A DNA stretch of 64,000 bases, from positions 13,427,501 through 13,491,500 of the forward strand of contig JBAIAC010000006.1 in the NCBI GenBank assembly GCA_037349315.1. Reading direction: 5' to 3'. Position numbers and translations under genes: made by a program. Shown here piece by piece: positions 1 to 10,389 of this stretch. The stretch's first letter is position 1, and each line of letters begins with the position of its first letter. Source of the DNA: Chelydra serpentina. Taxonomy: Eukaryota; Chordata; Testudines; Chelydridae. The notes beneath the pieces are model-generated. The model was given only the letters and a program-made list of their open reading frames with translations, was not told the origin of the DNA and made no database searches.

Positions 1-2600
1 ATAAAGGCTCAGCAAATGTCACTGTATTTTTCATACGTGGGAACCAAACAGATATGATCTCTGGCATCCAGCTGAAGTTAGGTAACATTTCCACCCAGGC
101 TAAACTACCATTACAGCATTTCAAAATGTACAGTGCAAACTCTCTATTAACTTTAGAGTATTTGCTGCCTCCATTCTCTTATTTTTCTTTCTTTCCCTAT
201 TCTCTTCCTATTTTCTGTTTCCTCCTGCATCATATTTCTTCAGACTTGTTCAGAGTCTGCATTTCCCTCAGACTTGTTTCAGGCAATATGTTCCAGCAGC
301 TGGGGCACAGACTGTGAGTCAGGAGAGCTGACCTTTATACACAGCTTAGGCACCGACTCGCTGTGTGCCCATTACGCCTCTGTGCCTCAGTTTCTCTGTC
401 TAAACTGAGGAAAGTGTAAAGCACTTTGATAGCTACAGATGAAAGTTGCGTAAATACAAAATATTACCATTAATAATTTTCTATAGTGTTTCTTCTTTGT
501 TAAATGTTTCAGATTATTTTACCCTCCAAACCAATCGCCTTCAAGATGTTTTCATATCTGCTGTGGTCTCTGTTCCCCCATGCATTTTTTCTATTAGTAG
601 TATTTTCTCTCTCCCAAACTCTTACCACTGTTCTCTCTCCCCTCTCAATTTCCTTCCTTTTGGGGCCTTTCTCTTTTTGTGAACCATGTAAGCCATTGGC
701 TATGTTTTTTCAATAGAATGTTTCTTCTGCAAGGACCACCGGGTGGGACTATGTACAAGTAATTTAATGTAATAACGAAGGTGTCTCATATATAAAAAGT
801 ATGTACAGTTTGCGTTCTTGCTCTATAGGACAAAAGTGACTTTGGAGCACACCATTCAAAATCTCTCTCTGATTTTATTGTATTTCAGTGAATTAATTGT
901 AGGAGTGCATGCAGAATGCCCTAAACAACAGGGCAAGATGGCTGTTAAGAACAATACTTATTTTAAACTGGACTTTTAAAAACAGTTTCAGGTTGCCTGA
1001 ATATTAAGTTTCTGATCTATTACCCAATGCACATGAAGAGCTTATCTGATGAATCTTCTCTCCATTTACACAACACACTGTAATGAATGATCATTTTTGA
1101 CAAAGGCTTATTTAGGAACACAGACTGCAAAACCCTGACAGTGGTGAGGAGTTACTCACCTGAATAGTCCCTATTGCATTACTCAGGTGAATAATTGGTT
1201 ACCATTGTGAGTAAAGTTCATAATCTAGACTTTAGAGAATGTTAATAATCCAGATCACTTACTTAATAAAGGCATGAAAGCTAATTTGAAGCAGTTAAAC
1301 TCTACCATGCCAACTACCCAATCATTATGTAATGTAGGCACACAATAAATCCCTATATAATGCACAGACAAAAATACAGTACCCAAATGATCCCTACTCA
1401 CCAGGATCACTACAAGCAAATTCCACCATCCTAGCTTTGCTTGGAGTTTAAAAATGCAATGCCAATGCTACAAGAAATACCAACAACAAAGGGCAAGAGT
1501 GTTTTAGTAGAAAAATGGTGAGGCTACTGTATCTGAAAATGCAAATCACCATTGAATAGGCTGAATGGGCTGCAGCCCATTAACTACTTATAACTTTATC
1601 CGCATTCTTGGGAACTTGAGAGACGTAATTGCTTGGTTCTGTTATGGTTCTACACCAATTCTGAAGGCAGTAACCTTTCTTTTTAAATGGGTACAAATTC
1701 CAAAATTGTTACTTTTTAATACACAGCAGAAATGCTATATATCATCCCTCATTTGCCCTGCTAGGGGGACTTTTCTGATGGGAGCAGCTGCAGTCATGGG
1801 AGACCTGGGTGGTGGGTCTCCATTGGAGCTAAGTTGCCAGGAAGGATGGGGGCAAGTGCCAGGAACTCAGAGGTATGGGGTCTCTATGCGAATGGTGTTG
1901 CATATCTCCCAGGATCAGGGGCAGGATTTCTGGCTCATTCCATGGAGTGGCAAATCACGTTTCCCACCTTCACTGCACCCCATGGTACAATGAGGAAGAG
2001 TTTTCCTGCCCTTTTCCAAAGAATTCACTATGGTGAGCTATGTGAATTCAGTGGGAGTTTGGTGTGTAAGTACCTTTGAGGATACTGGCTAAGGAGGATT
2101 GCCTTAACTAGGAAAGCAGGATCAGGCTCTTAAATTGTACTTAGGGATGGGTCCAAGCTACAAAGCTTAGAGTTAGATAAGGATTCAGTTCTGCACTTCT
2201 CCAAAGTTTTGGAGGTTAAATGATGGTGTCTATATCCAGACATTTTTGCCTGCCAATTTCAGTTTCTAAAATCTACATCCTAGTATCTGACAAAATCTAC
2301 TGATTTACAGTATATCCCTGTCATTACAGCCTTACATGTCTAGTGATACCTGTGCCACAGTAGCCATCCTTACTCGTACAGAATTAATTCATATGAAATA
2401 TTTTGTTCACAACAAGTAAAATGCCTGGGGGCTTAAGCAGGTTTTGTCCTGCCCCTCTGCACGGGTGAATTTCCACCTGTCAGAACCAGGGGAACTTTTC
2501 ATTTAATTAATACCCAATAGTAAGACAAAGGCTGCAGTGTTGGACTCGTGACTTATGTCAAAACAAAGTAGGGAGTGACAGGGAGGTTTTGGCTGTCATA
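1..2600. other. Intergenic or intronic DNA without recognised genes
   Basis: No coding exon was recognised here on either strand. Because the PLA2G7 exon at 2602-2717 ends in a good minus-strand donor, this stretch is probably the following PLA2G7 intron, with the next exon outside the window. I looked on the minus strand for codons of the next conserved PLA2G7 block (the GTFLRLYYPS region) and did not find it. A MIR-like fragment lies near 300-440. The open frame at 1565-1993 has no recognisable domain. Confidence 0.6.
300..440 (-). repeat. MIR-like SINE fragment
   Basis: The stretch reads as the reverse complement of the MIR core: a 'gctgtgtgcccatta' block, then 'tgtgcctcagtttctctgtct', then a tail resembling 'aagcactttgatagc'. 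This is an old, diverged copy. The edges are approximate. Confidence 0.6.
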
Positions 2601-2601
2601 C

Positions 2602-2717
2602 CTGAATCGTGTGATCAGTCATCAGGTCCGTGCAGCCAACAGAGTAAGGCCCCTTCCCCTCGGGGATGCTGTAAAACTTTGCAGAGCTCATTTCCTTCTG
2701 TGCATTAACAGACAAGC
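2602..2717 (-). CDS. PLA2G7: PLA2G7 (PAF acetylhydrolase), one internal coding exon
   Basis: This is one coding exon of lipoprotein-associated phospholipase A2, a secreted serine lipase that hydrolyses platelet-activating factor and oxidised phospholipids. Read on the minus strand it starts after a pyrimidine-rich acceptor (C-run then CCTCCAG, AG at 2719-2718) and ends at CAG followed by GTATGA (GT at 2601-2600). Length is 116 nt: 2 nt completing a split codon plus 38 codons. The frame ends in IPEGKGPYSVGCTDLM, which matches the strongly conserved block in vertebrate PLA2G7 (human has IPRGNGPYSVGCTDLM). PAFAH2 has a different sequence there (PHLVGC-type), so PLA2G7 is preferred. The catalytic GHSFGG region is in later exons, to the left of the window. 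Being next to ANKRD66 supports the call, since the two are neighbours in human 6p12. Confidence 0.82.
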
Positions 2718-2837
2718 CTGGAGGGGGGGGGAGAACAGAAAATGAGACTCATACCTGCTGAAAAGGACATTCAAGATTCAGGATTTGAGATTCAGGGCTG
2801 AGCTGACAGGGTGATGAGAAACAGGCACGGGATTCAT

Positions 2838-2935
2838 AGATTTTAAAGCCAGAAGGGACCATTATGATCTCCTGTGTATCGCAGGCCATAGAATTTCATC
2901 CAGGAGAATTTCACCTGGGCAAGCCACAGACAGCT
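2838..2935 (-). mobile_element. CR1 LINE 3'-end fragment
   Basis: The sequence 'tcatagattttaaagccaga' and the following 'agggaccattatgatc' is the reverse complement of the common CR1 3' UTR. A similar block occurs at 47.87 kb. Only the 3' end is present. Confidence 0.65.
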
Positions 2936-3129
2936 GGGAGGGAATGATGAGGGGAGGGGCTGGGGTTACCAGAGTGACGTGGGGACTAGGAAGCTGGCAG
3001 AAGCCTGGGTTTGCTGGGGGGATGAGTAGTGATAGTCGGCCAGGAGCGATATTCGATGGGGCAGGGTTAGGAGATCCTGGGGGAAGCCTGCATGGAGGAG
3101 CTTGCTTCAGCCTCTCCCATTCTACCACT

Positions 3130-4380
3130 TGTTACCTTAAAGCCACCCCATACTCTGCCTTGTCTGTATTAATCTTCTCCACGCTGCCCTGTCCCCTTTC
3201 AGCTCCTGCTTCATTCTGATCCCCATGCTTCCCCCCAACCTTTCAACCTGACACCCATCCTGCCCCCCTCCTTCTCCAAGCTAGCTTCCCCCTGGCCTCC
3301 TCTCCCAGTCACTCCTCCTCCTCCGGACTCCTGGCTCCCTTGCCAACAGGAACTACCTCCTCCTTCCAGGTGCTCCATATTGCTTTGCCTCCTGCAAGGG
3401 AGCAGCAAGAGCAGGGGAGAGGCAGCTTGGGGGGGCTGCAATTCTTTCACCACAGCTGTCCCTGGTGGCCAGGAGGAGAAACCCCAGCAGACTCCTTGTA
3501 GCCCTGCTTGATGTGTGACTCGCCAACAGGACTGCGGATCTGCGTGACAGGGCTTCTGAATGCGTGCGTGTCTCATGGGATATCAGACACTCTACAGCCC
3601 AGCCCTCTGAGGGAGGAGAGTGGTGGTAACCTAGCCTACTCTTCCTCTAGATTAATCTTTCTAAGGTGCATAATAATCAGTTGGCACAGATAGCACCAGT
3701 TGGTACAGTCAGTAGCATTTATAACTCACATTGGGATCCACTGGACAAATTACTTGGAGTGACATCCATTACACTACCGGGGCCAGCCTATTGCTTTTCA
3801 CCACTGATTTGGCAGAAGTTTCATAGTCACATAAAAATACATGAAATTTTTTTTAAAAACAGACCAATTGCCTTACTCTAATTCACAGGCAGAGTATATG
3901 TGCATACTATAAAACCCCATGGAAATGAATGCCTGTGGTCAGTAGCTGCTTTTGAAACCTCAGCATGTTGTCTGCTATTAAAAGGCTCAAAGGCTAATTG
4001 GCCTAGAAGTAGGAAAATCTCCTCCTTCATACTGGAGGAGTGCATGTCTCATTTGTGTGAAATTGGATGAAGAGACAGCACAAAGTAAGCCTGATTTTTC
4101 AAAACTGTGAAGTGCCCACGATTTCCAGTTAAGTAGCTATGAGTGCTCAGCACTCTGAAAATCAGTCTCAAAGCTCACACATGCCTGTGACCATGCTTGA
4201 TAATGGCTTACCCAGCTGAGAAAATGGAACTGTATCCGTGTTTCAGATCATGTTCAGAACTGGTGGATATTTCAGGATCAAGAAGAATGTTAACTATATT
4301 TATAGTTATTGTAAGGATGGGCTAATTTTTGGGTCAAGTGTGATAACAATAAAATAATAATCCTTTGCAGTTCTATGATG
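3130..4380. other. Non-coding stretch, no recognised gene
   Basis: This is unique-looking, partly pyrimidine-rich DNA between the PLA2G7 exon and its candidate first exon, so probably intronic. No conserved peptide, RNA gene or clear repeat was recognised. Confidence 0.5.
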
Positions 4381-4559
4381 ACCTCCAACCTAGGGTCTCA
4401 AAGTGCTTTACAAACAGTAATGAATTGAGCTTTAGACCATCCTTACTGGGCCAGATTCTCGATTGCCTTGGCCCTTGTGTAGTCATTTACATTATGTAAA
4501 GGGAGACACAGCAGGGTTAAAATGCTAGCAGTCTCTTTGCATAGGTGTAGATGACTACA

Positions 4560-4735
4560 TAAAATGCCAGGCAATAAAGAATCATCTCCATTTCACAAGT
4601 GGGAAAACTGAGGCACGGAGCGGTTAAGTGACCTGTCCAAGGTTACACAAACAGTCTATGCCAGAGACGGGATTAAAAATCAGATCTTCTATCTCCCAGT
4701 CCTGTGTTATAGCCACAAGATCATTATTCCTCATA
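4560..4735 (+). repeat. MIR-like SINE
   Basis: The core 'gggaaaactgaggcacggag', then 'gttaagtgacctgtccaagg' and 'ttacacaaacagtc', matches the MIR consensus order on the plus strand. It is moderately diverged. Confidence 0.7.
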
Positions 4736-4976
4736 AAATAATGTCCCATTAAATACCCAAAGCCACTAATGGGTCCCAATTCTGCAGCTGCTGCTTGCAT
4801 GAAACTTCATGCATGGAGGAGTTACTGAATGGGGTGCATAGTGAACTGGTAGTCTGCACATAAATTAAGAGCTTTGAGGTAACAGGTGCAAAATCACATT
4901 TCTCCCCCTTTTTTTGTTTTTTGTTAGTCTCCCACAAATTAATGATAGCAGCACCACTGAAGGATACATTTCTTAC

Positions 4977-5067
4977 CTGCTAATTTAATTTCTCCCAATT
5001 TCCCTATGCTAGTCCAGAGCAACCAGTAACGGAAATGGAAAAGTAAATGAAATTGTGAAGACCGCAT
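4977..5067 (-). CDS. PLA2G7: Candidate first coding exon of PLA2G7
   Basis: On the minus strand an ATG at 5067-5065 with A at -3 opens a frame of 30 codons plus 1 nt. It ends at GCAG followed by a consensus donor GTAAGA (GT at 4976-4975). The leftover nucleotide fits the 2-nt phase of the exon at 2602-2717, and the joined codon would be Gly. The predicted start, MRSSQFHLLFHFRYWLLWTS, is hydrophobic and aromatic and could be a signal peptide, as a secreted PLA2G7 needs. The intron would be 2,257 nt. I do not recognise the peptide itself as homologous to known PLA2G7 N-termini, which vary between species. Support is therefore phase, donor quality, hydrophobicity and position only; this may be a chance open frame. 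Confidence 0.4.
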
Positions 5068-5638
5068 CTTCGATTCACTGCATCTTCTATTCACGCACTT
5101 CTATTCACAAACGTCTTTCAGCTTCATGATCTTTGTCAAAGCAGATAATATAAGCAACAAATATTCAAAAGCCATGTAATTTTTGTCTTCCTTTTAAGGG
5201 TGGCATCTGAATTAGCAAAAGATTGAAAGCCTCGTTCAGTCTCCTTGGCCATTCAATCCTTGCTGAGTCTGCCAAGAGAGCCAATTGTGGGGGCTGTGTT
5301 TTTGTGATGTGAATTCCTGCTTCACTACAACCTGGATCAGCTCTTTTCACATAGCACCCCCACCAGAGAGCCATCAGATCATAATTACATTGACTGGTAA
5401 TTACCGCTCTAGGGCCACATTCTGCGCTGTGCCTCATGGGAGCACATAGAGGTTAGGTAAACGCAACTGTATACCCCTTTCATGCCTCCTGGATTCTGGG
5501 ATAAGTTGGGGCCCAGTCAGTCTCCAGCATAATTTAGAGCAGTTCCTGGGCAGGTTTTTGCATCAGCTTCCCTATTGGTAGGCTAGGCAGAATTCAGCTT
5601 TTTTTTTTTTTTATAATTTCAACAGATAATATCAATGT

Positions 5639-6255
5639 TCATAAGAACATAAGAATGGCCATACTGGGTTAGACCAATGGTCCATCTAGCCCGGTATCTT
5701 GTCTTACGACAATGGCCAATGCAGTAGCGTAGCCTTGGGGGGACCAGGGGGAGCAGCTGCTCCCCCTGTGAGGAGAAGCGGTGCTAAGACGAGGGAGCCG
5801 GGCTCGGGGGGCGCTTTAAAGGGCCCGCAGCTCCCCGCAGCGGCAGGAGCCGCCGGCCTTTTAAAGGCCCCCCCCAGTCTGGCTCCGGCAGCGGGGCTTG
5901 GGGGGGCGCTTTAAAAGGCCGGTGGCTCCTGCTGCTGTGGGGAGCTGCGGGCCCTTTAAAGCGCCCCCACCCCCCACCCCGCTGCCGGACCCGGGCTCAG
6001 GCGGGGACTTAAAAGGCCCGGGGGCTCTGCAGTGGCTGGAGCCCCGGGCCCTTTAAAGCGCCACCGGGTGAGTACAGGGGGAGCGGGGAGGCGCCTTTTT
6101 ATAGCGCCGCTCCCCCTGTGCTCCAGACCTGCCTACGCCACTGGGCCAATGCCAGGTGCATCATAGGAATGAACAGAACAGGTAATCATCAAGTGATCCA
6201 TCCCCTGTTGCCCATTCCCAGCTTCTGGCAAACAGAGGCTAGGGACACCATCATA
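5639..6255 (-). mobile_element. CR1 LINE 3'-end fragment, split by a hAT MITE
   Basis: The left part (5639-5721), with 'cataagaacataagaatggc' and 'ccatctagcccggtatcttg', and the right part (6144-6255), with 'tgaacagaacaggtaatcat' and 'gcttctggcaaacagaggct', are continuous in the familiar turtle CR1 3' region. They are separated here by the insertion at 5722-6143. The orientation is minus. Confidence 0.8.
5722..6143. mobile_element. Non-autonomous hAT transposon (MITE) with perfect 8-bp TSD
   Basis: The element is 422 bp. It is flanked by the perfect 8-bp duplication GGCCAATG (5714-5721 and 6144-6151), and removing it restores the CR1 sequence. The ends are CAGTAGCGTAGCC and, on the other strand, CAGTGGCGTAGGC (11 of 13 identical), a typical hAT terminus. 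The interior is GC-rich with large inverted arms: 'agggcccgcagctccccgca' near 5819 is mirrored by 'ggggagctgcgggccctt' near 5939. No coding capacity. The open frame 5699-5914 crosses its edge and is not a gene. Confidence 0.88.
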
Positions 6256-6851
6256 AATTCTTAAATATTTTTAAGAATATTTAATTTTCATTGATTTAAA
6301 TGTTCACAATTGTGCAAAATGATGGGTTCTAAGTTTTTTTTATTTTAATCTATTTACATTTTTATAGCTGTGAGACATTATGGATGGGGGGGCGGGGTCC
6401 AGACAATAATTATTGAATGACAGCAGATGTTCAGATTCAAAAAGTTAAAGCTTTATCATCTTTAAAACACCAATGGTCAATGTCACATGTCAAAATATAC
6501 AAAGTAAATATCATTAAATCAAACACTAATAAGTTCTCCAGCAGCATTTTGCTTACTTTGCCCATCTGTAAATGTTGGTTATTAATGGAAATATCTTTTT
6601 ATCTGTTTGTGCGTGTGTAATGAAATTGATGTTTACCAATAAAAATCTAATCCTTCCAAGCCCAGAACAGCTGGAGCAGAGAACACCCCAGCCACACACT
6701 TTTCCTCCCACAACACCTCTCTTCTTGGCCCTATACCAGCCTCAGCAACCCCTACAATGACAGCTGCAAGAGGGGAAAGCCTGTTTTGCAGGCCCTTCAC
6801 CTCTTTGGGAATCCCCCTATGCTGGGGGAATCTGCCTGTTTTCTAGACCTT

Positions 6852-7137
6852 GTGGTCATGTCTACACTGCAACTGAAAATCCACGGCACCGAGTCTCAGA
6901 GCCCACGTCAGCTTGCGTGGCTGAAAAATAGCAGCGTAGCCATTCAAACTCGGGGTGGAACCTGGGCTCTGAGATCCTCCCCCCTCGCAGAACCTCAGAA
7001 CCCCGGCGCCAGCCCGAGGCCAGATTTCTACACTGCAATTTTATAGCCCCACAGCCTGAGCCCTGAGAGCCTGAATCAGCTGGCCTGGGTCAACTGCAGC
7101 CATGTCACAGGTCTTTTATTGCAGTGTAGGCATACCC
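6852..7137. mobile_element. MITE, TCTACACTGCA-ended family
   Basis: It begins near 'gtcatgtctacactgcaact' and ends with 'gcagtgtaggcataccc' followed by TTA at 7138-7140, so the ends form imperfect terminal inverted repeats. Related copies occur at 7141, 33277, 35032 and 44.3-44.6 kb. A three-base T-rich target (TTA or TAA) suggests a PIF/Harbinger-type origin; that assignment is inference. Confidence 0.65.
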
Positions 7138-7140
7138 TTA

Positions 7141-7387
7141 GGGTACATCTTCACCACAGTGAGTCTCAGAGCCTGGGTCAACTGACTGTGTGGTTAAAAA
7201 TTGTGATGACAATGTTCAAGCTCAGGCAGGAACCCAGACTCCGAACCTCTGCGAGGGGGAGGAAGCGTCTTGGAGCCCTGGTTTCACTCCATCTACAGCT
7301 ATTTTTAGTTTCACAAGCCCCGGTCAGTTGACCTGGGTTCTGAGACTCTGTCATGGGCTGGGAGGGGTGTTCTGTGTAGATGAACCC
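7141..7387. mobile_element. MITE of the same family, directly abutting the previous one
   Basis: It starts 'gggtacatcttcaccacagt' straight after the TTA that closes the neighbouring copy and ends near 'tctgtgtagatgaaccc' followed by TTT. The internal 'gagtctcagagcctgggtca' is shared with the copy at 6852. The edges are approximate to a few bases. Confidence 0.6.
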
Positions 7388-7466
7388 TTTTGTGTGTAAT
7401 GAGTGGTGTAAAGAGACTGCAGAGCTGCTGAGAATCAGGGCCCTAATCTGAGTGTGAAGTAACTGA

Positions 7467-7736
7467 ATCCTCATCTACGCTAGAAAATTAGTTCAGCATA
7501 ACTACGCTGCTCAGGGATGTGAAAAATCCACCCCCCTGAGCAGTGTAGTTAAGCTGACTTGAGTCCCCGTTGATAGCACTAGGTCAATGGAAGAATTCTT
7601 CCATCGACCAAACTACTGTCGCCCAGGAAGGCGGATTATCTACATCGACGGGAAAATCTCTCCCATCAGCATAGGTAGTGTCTACACTGAAGCACTACAG
7701 CTGTGCCGTTGCAGTGTTTTAAGTGTAGACAAGCCC
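7467..7736. mobile_element. MITE, second TCTACACTAGAAAA family
   Basis: The interior 'ctacgctagaaaattagttc' and the end 'agtgtagacaagccc' followed by TAA resemble the copy at 8108-8372 and part of 11458-11656. The ends are inverted relative to each other. Confidence 0.6.
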
Positions 7737-7849
7737 TAAGATATGTTCCAGTTAGCTTGCAGCCGCAGCCTACAAATGATTGTGATGTTATGCCCAAAAT
7801 GACAGTGAAAGAAAATATTGTTAAGTGATAAAGACACAAGTTAAGGAGT

Positions 7850-8500
7850 CAGGGTATCTGGGTTCTCTTCCTAGCTCTGCAACAGACTTGCTATGCAACC
7901 TTGGGCAAGTCACTAGGGCCCAGGTCTGCAAAGGTATTTAAGAACCTAAATACTTTTGAGGATCTGAACCTAAGGCCCCAGTTCAGCAAGATATTTAAAT
8001 ATGTTCCTAACTTCAAGCACCACTGAGTTTGATGGGCCTACTCAGAGCTGAAAGTTAAGTATGTGCTTACTTAAGTACCCTGCTGAATTGGGCCCTTAAT
8101 CTCTTCAGTCTCAGGTTGAGTCTACACTAGAAAATTAGGTTGGCATAGCTACATCAATCTGGAGTGTGAAAAATCCACTCCCCTGAGGGGTGTAGTTAAG
8201 CCGATCTAAATCCCCATGTAGACAGCACTAAGGTCAACGGAAGAATTCTTGGGGAGGTGGATTATCTATACCAATGGGTGAACCCCTCCCGTTGGCATAG
8301 GTAGCGTCTACATTGAAATGCTACTGCAGTGCAGCTGTGCCACTGTAGTGTTTTAAGCATAGATAAACCCTCAGTCCCCCATCTGAAAAATGGGACTAAT
8401 ACTTCCCTAGCTCACAGGGGTGTGTGAGGCTTCGTTCATTATTTGTAAAGTTGTGTAAGAGCCTTGTATGGAAAGCATGACAGAAGCGCAAAGGGTGTTC
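7850..8500 (-). repeat. MIR-like SINE split by later insertions
   Basis: The left part has 'tctcttcctagctctgcaac' and 'accttgggcaagtcac' (about 7855-7915). The right part has 'cagtcccccatctgaaaaat' and 'ctagctcacaggggtgtg' (about 8371-8430). Together they are the reverse complement of MIR. Between them are an unclassified repeat (about 7930-8095) and the MITE at 8108-8372. Confidence 0.65.
8108..8372. mobile_element. MITE inside the MIR copy
   Basis: It starts 'ttgagtctacactagaaaat' and ends near 'taagcatagataaaccctca'. The body 'gtgaaaaatccactcccctg' is shared with the copy at 7467-7736. Confidence 0.6.
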
Positions 8501-8989
8501 TCTCATAGACATTGAGACCCTTTATAAGACTCAGTAAAGAGGCTACTTGAGCCACAAAAGCCATACATACCCCAAAACTTAAAAGGAAGCAGGGTAGCAA
8601 AAAATAAACCAGGATAGGTTGATTGCAATATCCAAGAAATTATTTGTGCCAAAGAAATACCATTCAGAAAAATGAAACCCAATACACTTGTATTTTGAAT
8701 CTCTTATTATAATAATTATTATTATTGGTTAAGAACTGTGTTACTCTGCTTGAATTCTGTTAAATGTTTCTAGATACGGTACTAGCTGAATTGTGAGCCC
8801 TGTAACTTGCGATGATCTTGCAAAACACCCGTGTTTTCAGGGCGGTGGGGGTGCCCTGTATTCGCCTGTAACACGCCATTGTCTACACTTGCACGGCTAC
8901 ATAAACGCTGCTCGCGGGGTTCTCAAGGGCTTCGGGGAAGAGCTCGGTTGGAAAGGCTCAGAGAGTCACCACCACCGCTGTCATGATGC

Positions 8990-9673
8990 ATCTTCTACGC
9001 ACTAGAACCACGGTCCGGAGCTTTAGCCCCAATGCAAAGCTAAACGGGGGGCGAAAGTCCGGCCCCGGCGAGGGAGACGCCAGGAGCAGGAGCGATCCAG
9101 GCTGGAGGGATCGCGGGCAGGGAGACCCGGGAGGGCGGTTCCGCCGGGCAGCAGGCTACGGGGGCTGGCGCCAGACAGGCAGAGCTGGGCGGGGAGAAGC
9201 GAGGGGGGCTGGACGGGAGGGGCGGCAGGAGACGGCTCTGAGCCGGGGGCGCGCAGCGATCTAATGTCGGGCCTCCAGCCGCCCGCCCAGGCAGCCCCGC
9301 CTCGTCCTGCCTGGCCCCGCCCCGGGCGCGCGCCGCCGCCGCCACTGGAGACCACGCCCACCCGACAGCCTCCGCCTCCCCGTCCCGCTGTATCCCATCC
9401 TGCACCACTTCCCAGTCCGCAACCTTCCCGCCCATCAAAAATGTGATTGGCGCGCTGCCCCCGCCTTCTGGCCAATGAGAGCGAAGGGCAGCCTGCTTCC
9501 GCTCCCCGCTCGGCGAGGCGGGGGTTCCGGTTCCCCCCCGCCCGTGGCTGTGACCGCGCCGGGGCTCACTCTCCGGCTTGTGGGCACGTGGCAGGCAAGC
9601 TCCCGCGCGCCAGCCTCAGTCTCGCCCGCCAGCTCCCGCGCGCCCGGCTCCGGCTTGCCCCCCACGCGGCAGG
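8990..9673 (+). promoter_or_regulatory. IMP3: IMP3 CpG-island promoter
   Basis: This is a very GC- and CpG-rich stretch running into the IMP3 coding region. It holds two CCAAT boxes of opposite orientation (ATTGG at 9446-9450 and CCAAT at 9472-9476), 26 bp apart, and a CACGTG E-box at 9585-9590 just ahead of the start codon. No TATA box is obvious. CCAAT pairs bind NF-Y and CACGTG is the MYC/MAX site, a common arrangement for ribosome-biogenesis genes. Function is inferred from motifs only. The island could also serve a minus-strand transcript. Confidence 0.7.
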
Positions 9674-10231
9674 ATGGTGCGGAAGCTGAAGTTCCACGAG
9701 CAGAAGCTGCTGAAGCGGCTGGACCTGGTGAGCTGGGAGGCGGCCTCGGGGAACCTGGCCGAGCTGCGGGTGCTGCGGCGCTACCGCCTGCAGCGCCGGG
9801 AGGACTACACCCGCTACAACCAGCTCAGCCGGGCCGTGCGCGAGCTGGCGCGCCGCATCCGCGACCTGGGCGAGGCCGACGCCGCCTTCCGGGCCCGCTG
9901 CACCGCCGCGCTGCTGGAGAAGCTCCACGGGCTGGGGCTGGTGAGCTCCAAGCACTCGCTGGAGCAGTGCGAGTGGGTCTCGGCCAGCTCCTTCTGCCGC
10001 CGCCGCCTGCCCTGCCTGCTGCTCCGCCTGCGCATGGCCCAGCGGCTGCGCGACGCCATCGCCTTCGTCGAGCAGGGACACGTGCGGGTGGGGCCCGAGG
10101 TGGTGACCGACCCCGCCTGCCTGGTGAGCCGGGCCATGGAGGATTTCATCACCTGGACCCACTCCTCCCGCATCCGCCAGCACGTGCTGAACTACAACCA
10201 GGAGAGGGATGACTTCGACCTGGCCTGCTAG
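9674..10231 (+). CDS. IMP3: IMP3, U3 small nucleolar ribonucleoprotein protein
   Basis: Single-exon gene of 185 codons, close to the 184 residues of human IMP3. IMP3 is a nucleolar component of the MPP10-IMP3-IMP4 module of the U3 snoRNP (SSU processome). It helps pair U3 snoRNA with pre-rRNA for 18S rRNA processing. The start [20 protein letters not shown] is the family N-terminus. The central [20 protein letters not shown] block is near-invariant. An S4 RNA-binding domain follows (about residues 108-170, with [17 protein letters not shown] and [18 protein letters not shown]), and the end is [10 protein letters not shown]. An in-frame upstream ATG at 9578 would add 32 residues, but the start at 9674 matches the family. 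The gene is intact. It is also intronless in mammals, so the lack of introns does not by itself show a retrocopy. IMP3 is not beside PLA2G7/ANKRD66 in human. Confidence 0.95.
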   Translation: MVRKLKFHEQKLLKRLDLVSWEAASGNLAELRVLRRYRLQRREDYTRYNQLSRAVRELARRIRDLGEADAAFRARCTAALLEKLHGLGLVSSKHSLEQCEWVSASSFCRRRLPCLLLRLRMAQRLRDAIAFVEQGHVRVGPEVVTDPACLVSRAMEDFITWTHSSRIRQHVLNYNQERDDFDLAC

Positions 10232-10389
10232 GAGGGCAGAGCCCCCCGGGGGGAGCTGCTGGCTAATCCACCCCACCAGCCTGGGAAAGAGACTCTGGAC
10301 CCAGATGTGCTGCCCCTCCATGCCACGGGGAGTGCGGCTTGGCCTGCACGTGTGTGGCTCGACCCAGATGTGCTGCTGCCCTGGCCGGG

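Noticed and set aside
1156..1420. Strong minus-strand donor-like sites (near 1160 and 1395) as PLA2G7 exon ends
   Set aside because: The upstream frames contain stops or show no PLA2G7 similarity; the words look like common repeat sequence.
1565..1993. Open frame of 142 codons on the plus strand
   Set aside because: No recognisable domain, no homology I can recall, no promoter or splice context; the composition looks random.
2750..2760. Minus-strand donor CAGCAG/GTATGA as the end of the preceding PLA2G7 exon
   Set aside because: It would leave an intron of only about 30 nt before the exon at 2717, too short to splice.
9578..9673. Upstream in-frame ATG that would extend IMP3 by 32 residues
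   Set aside because: The extension is Pro/Arg/Ala-rich, and the family consistently begins at [11 protein letters not shown].
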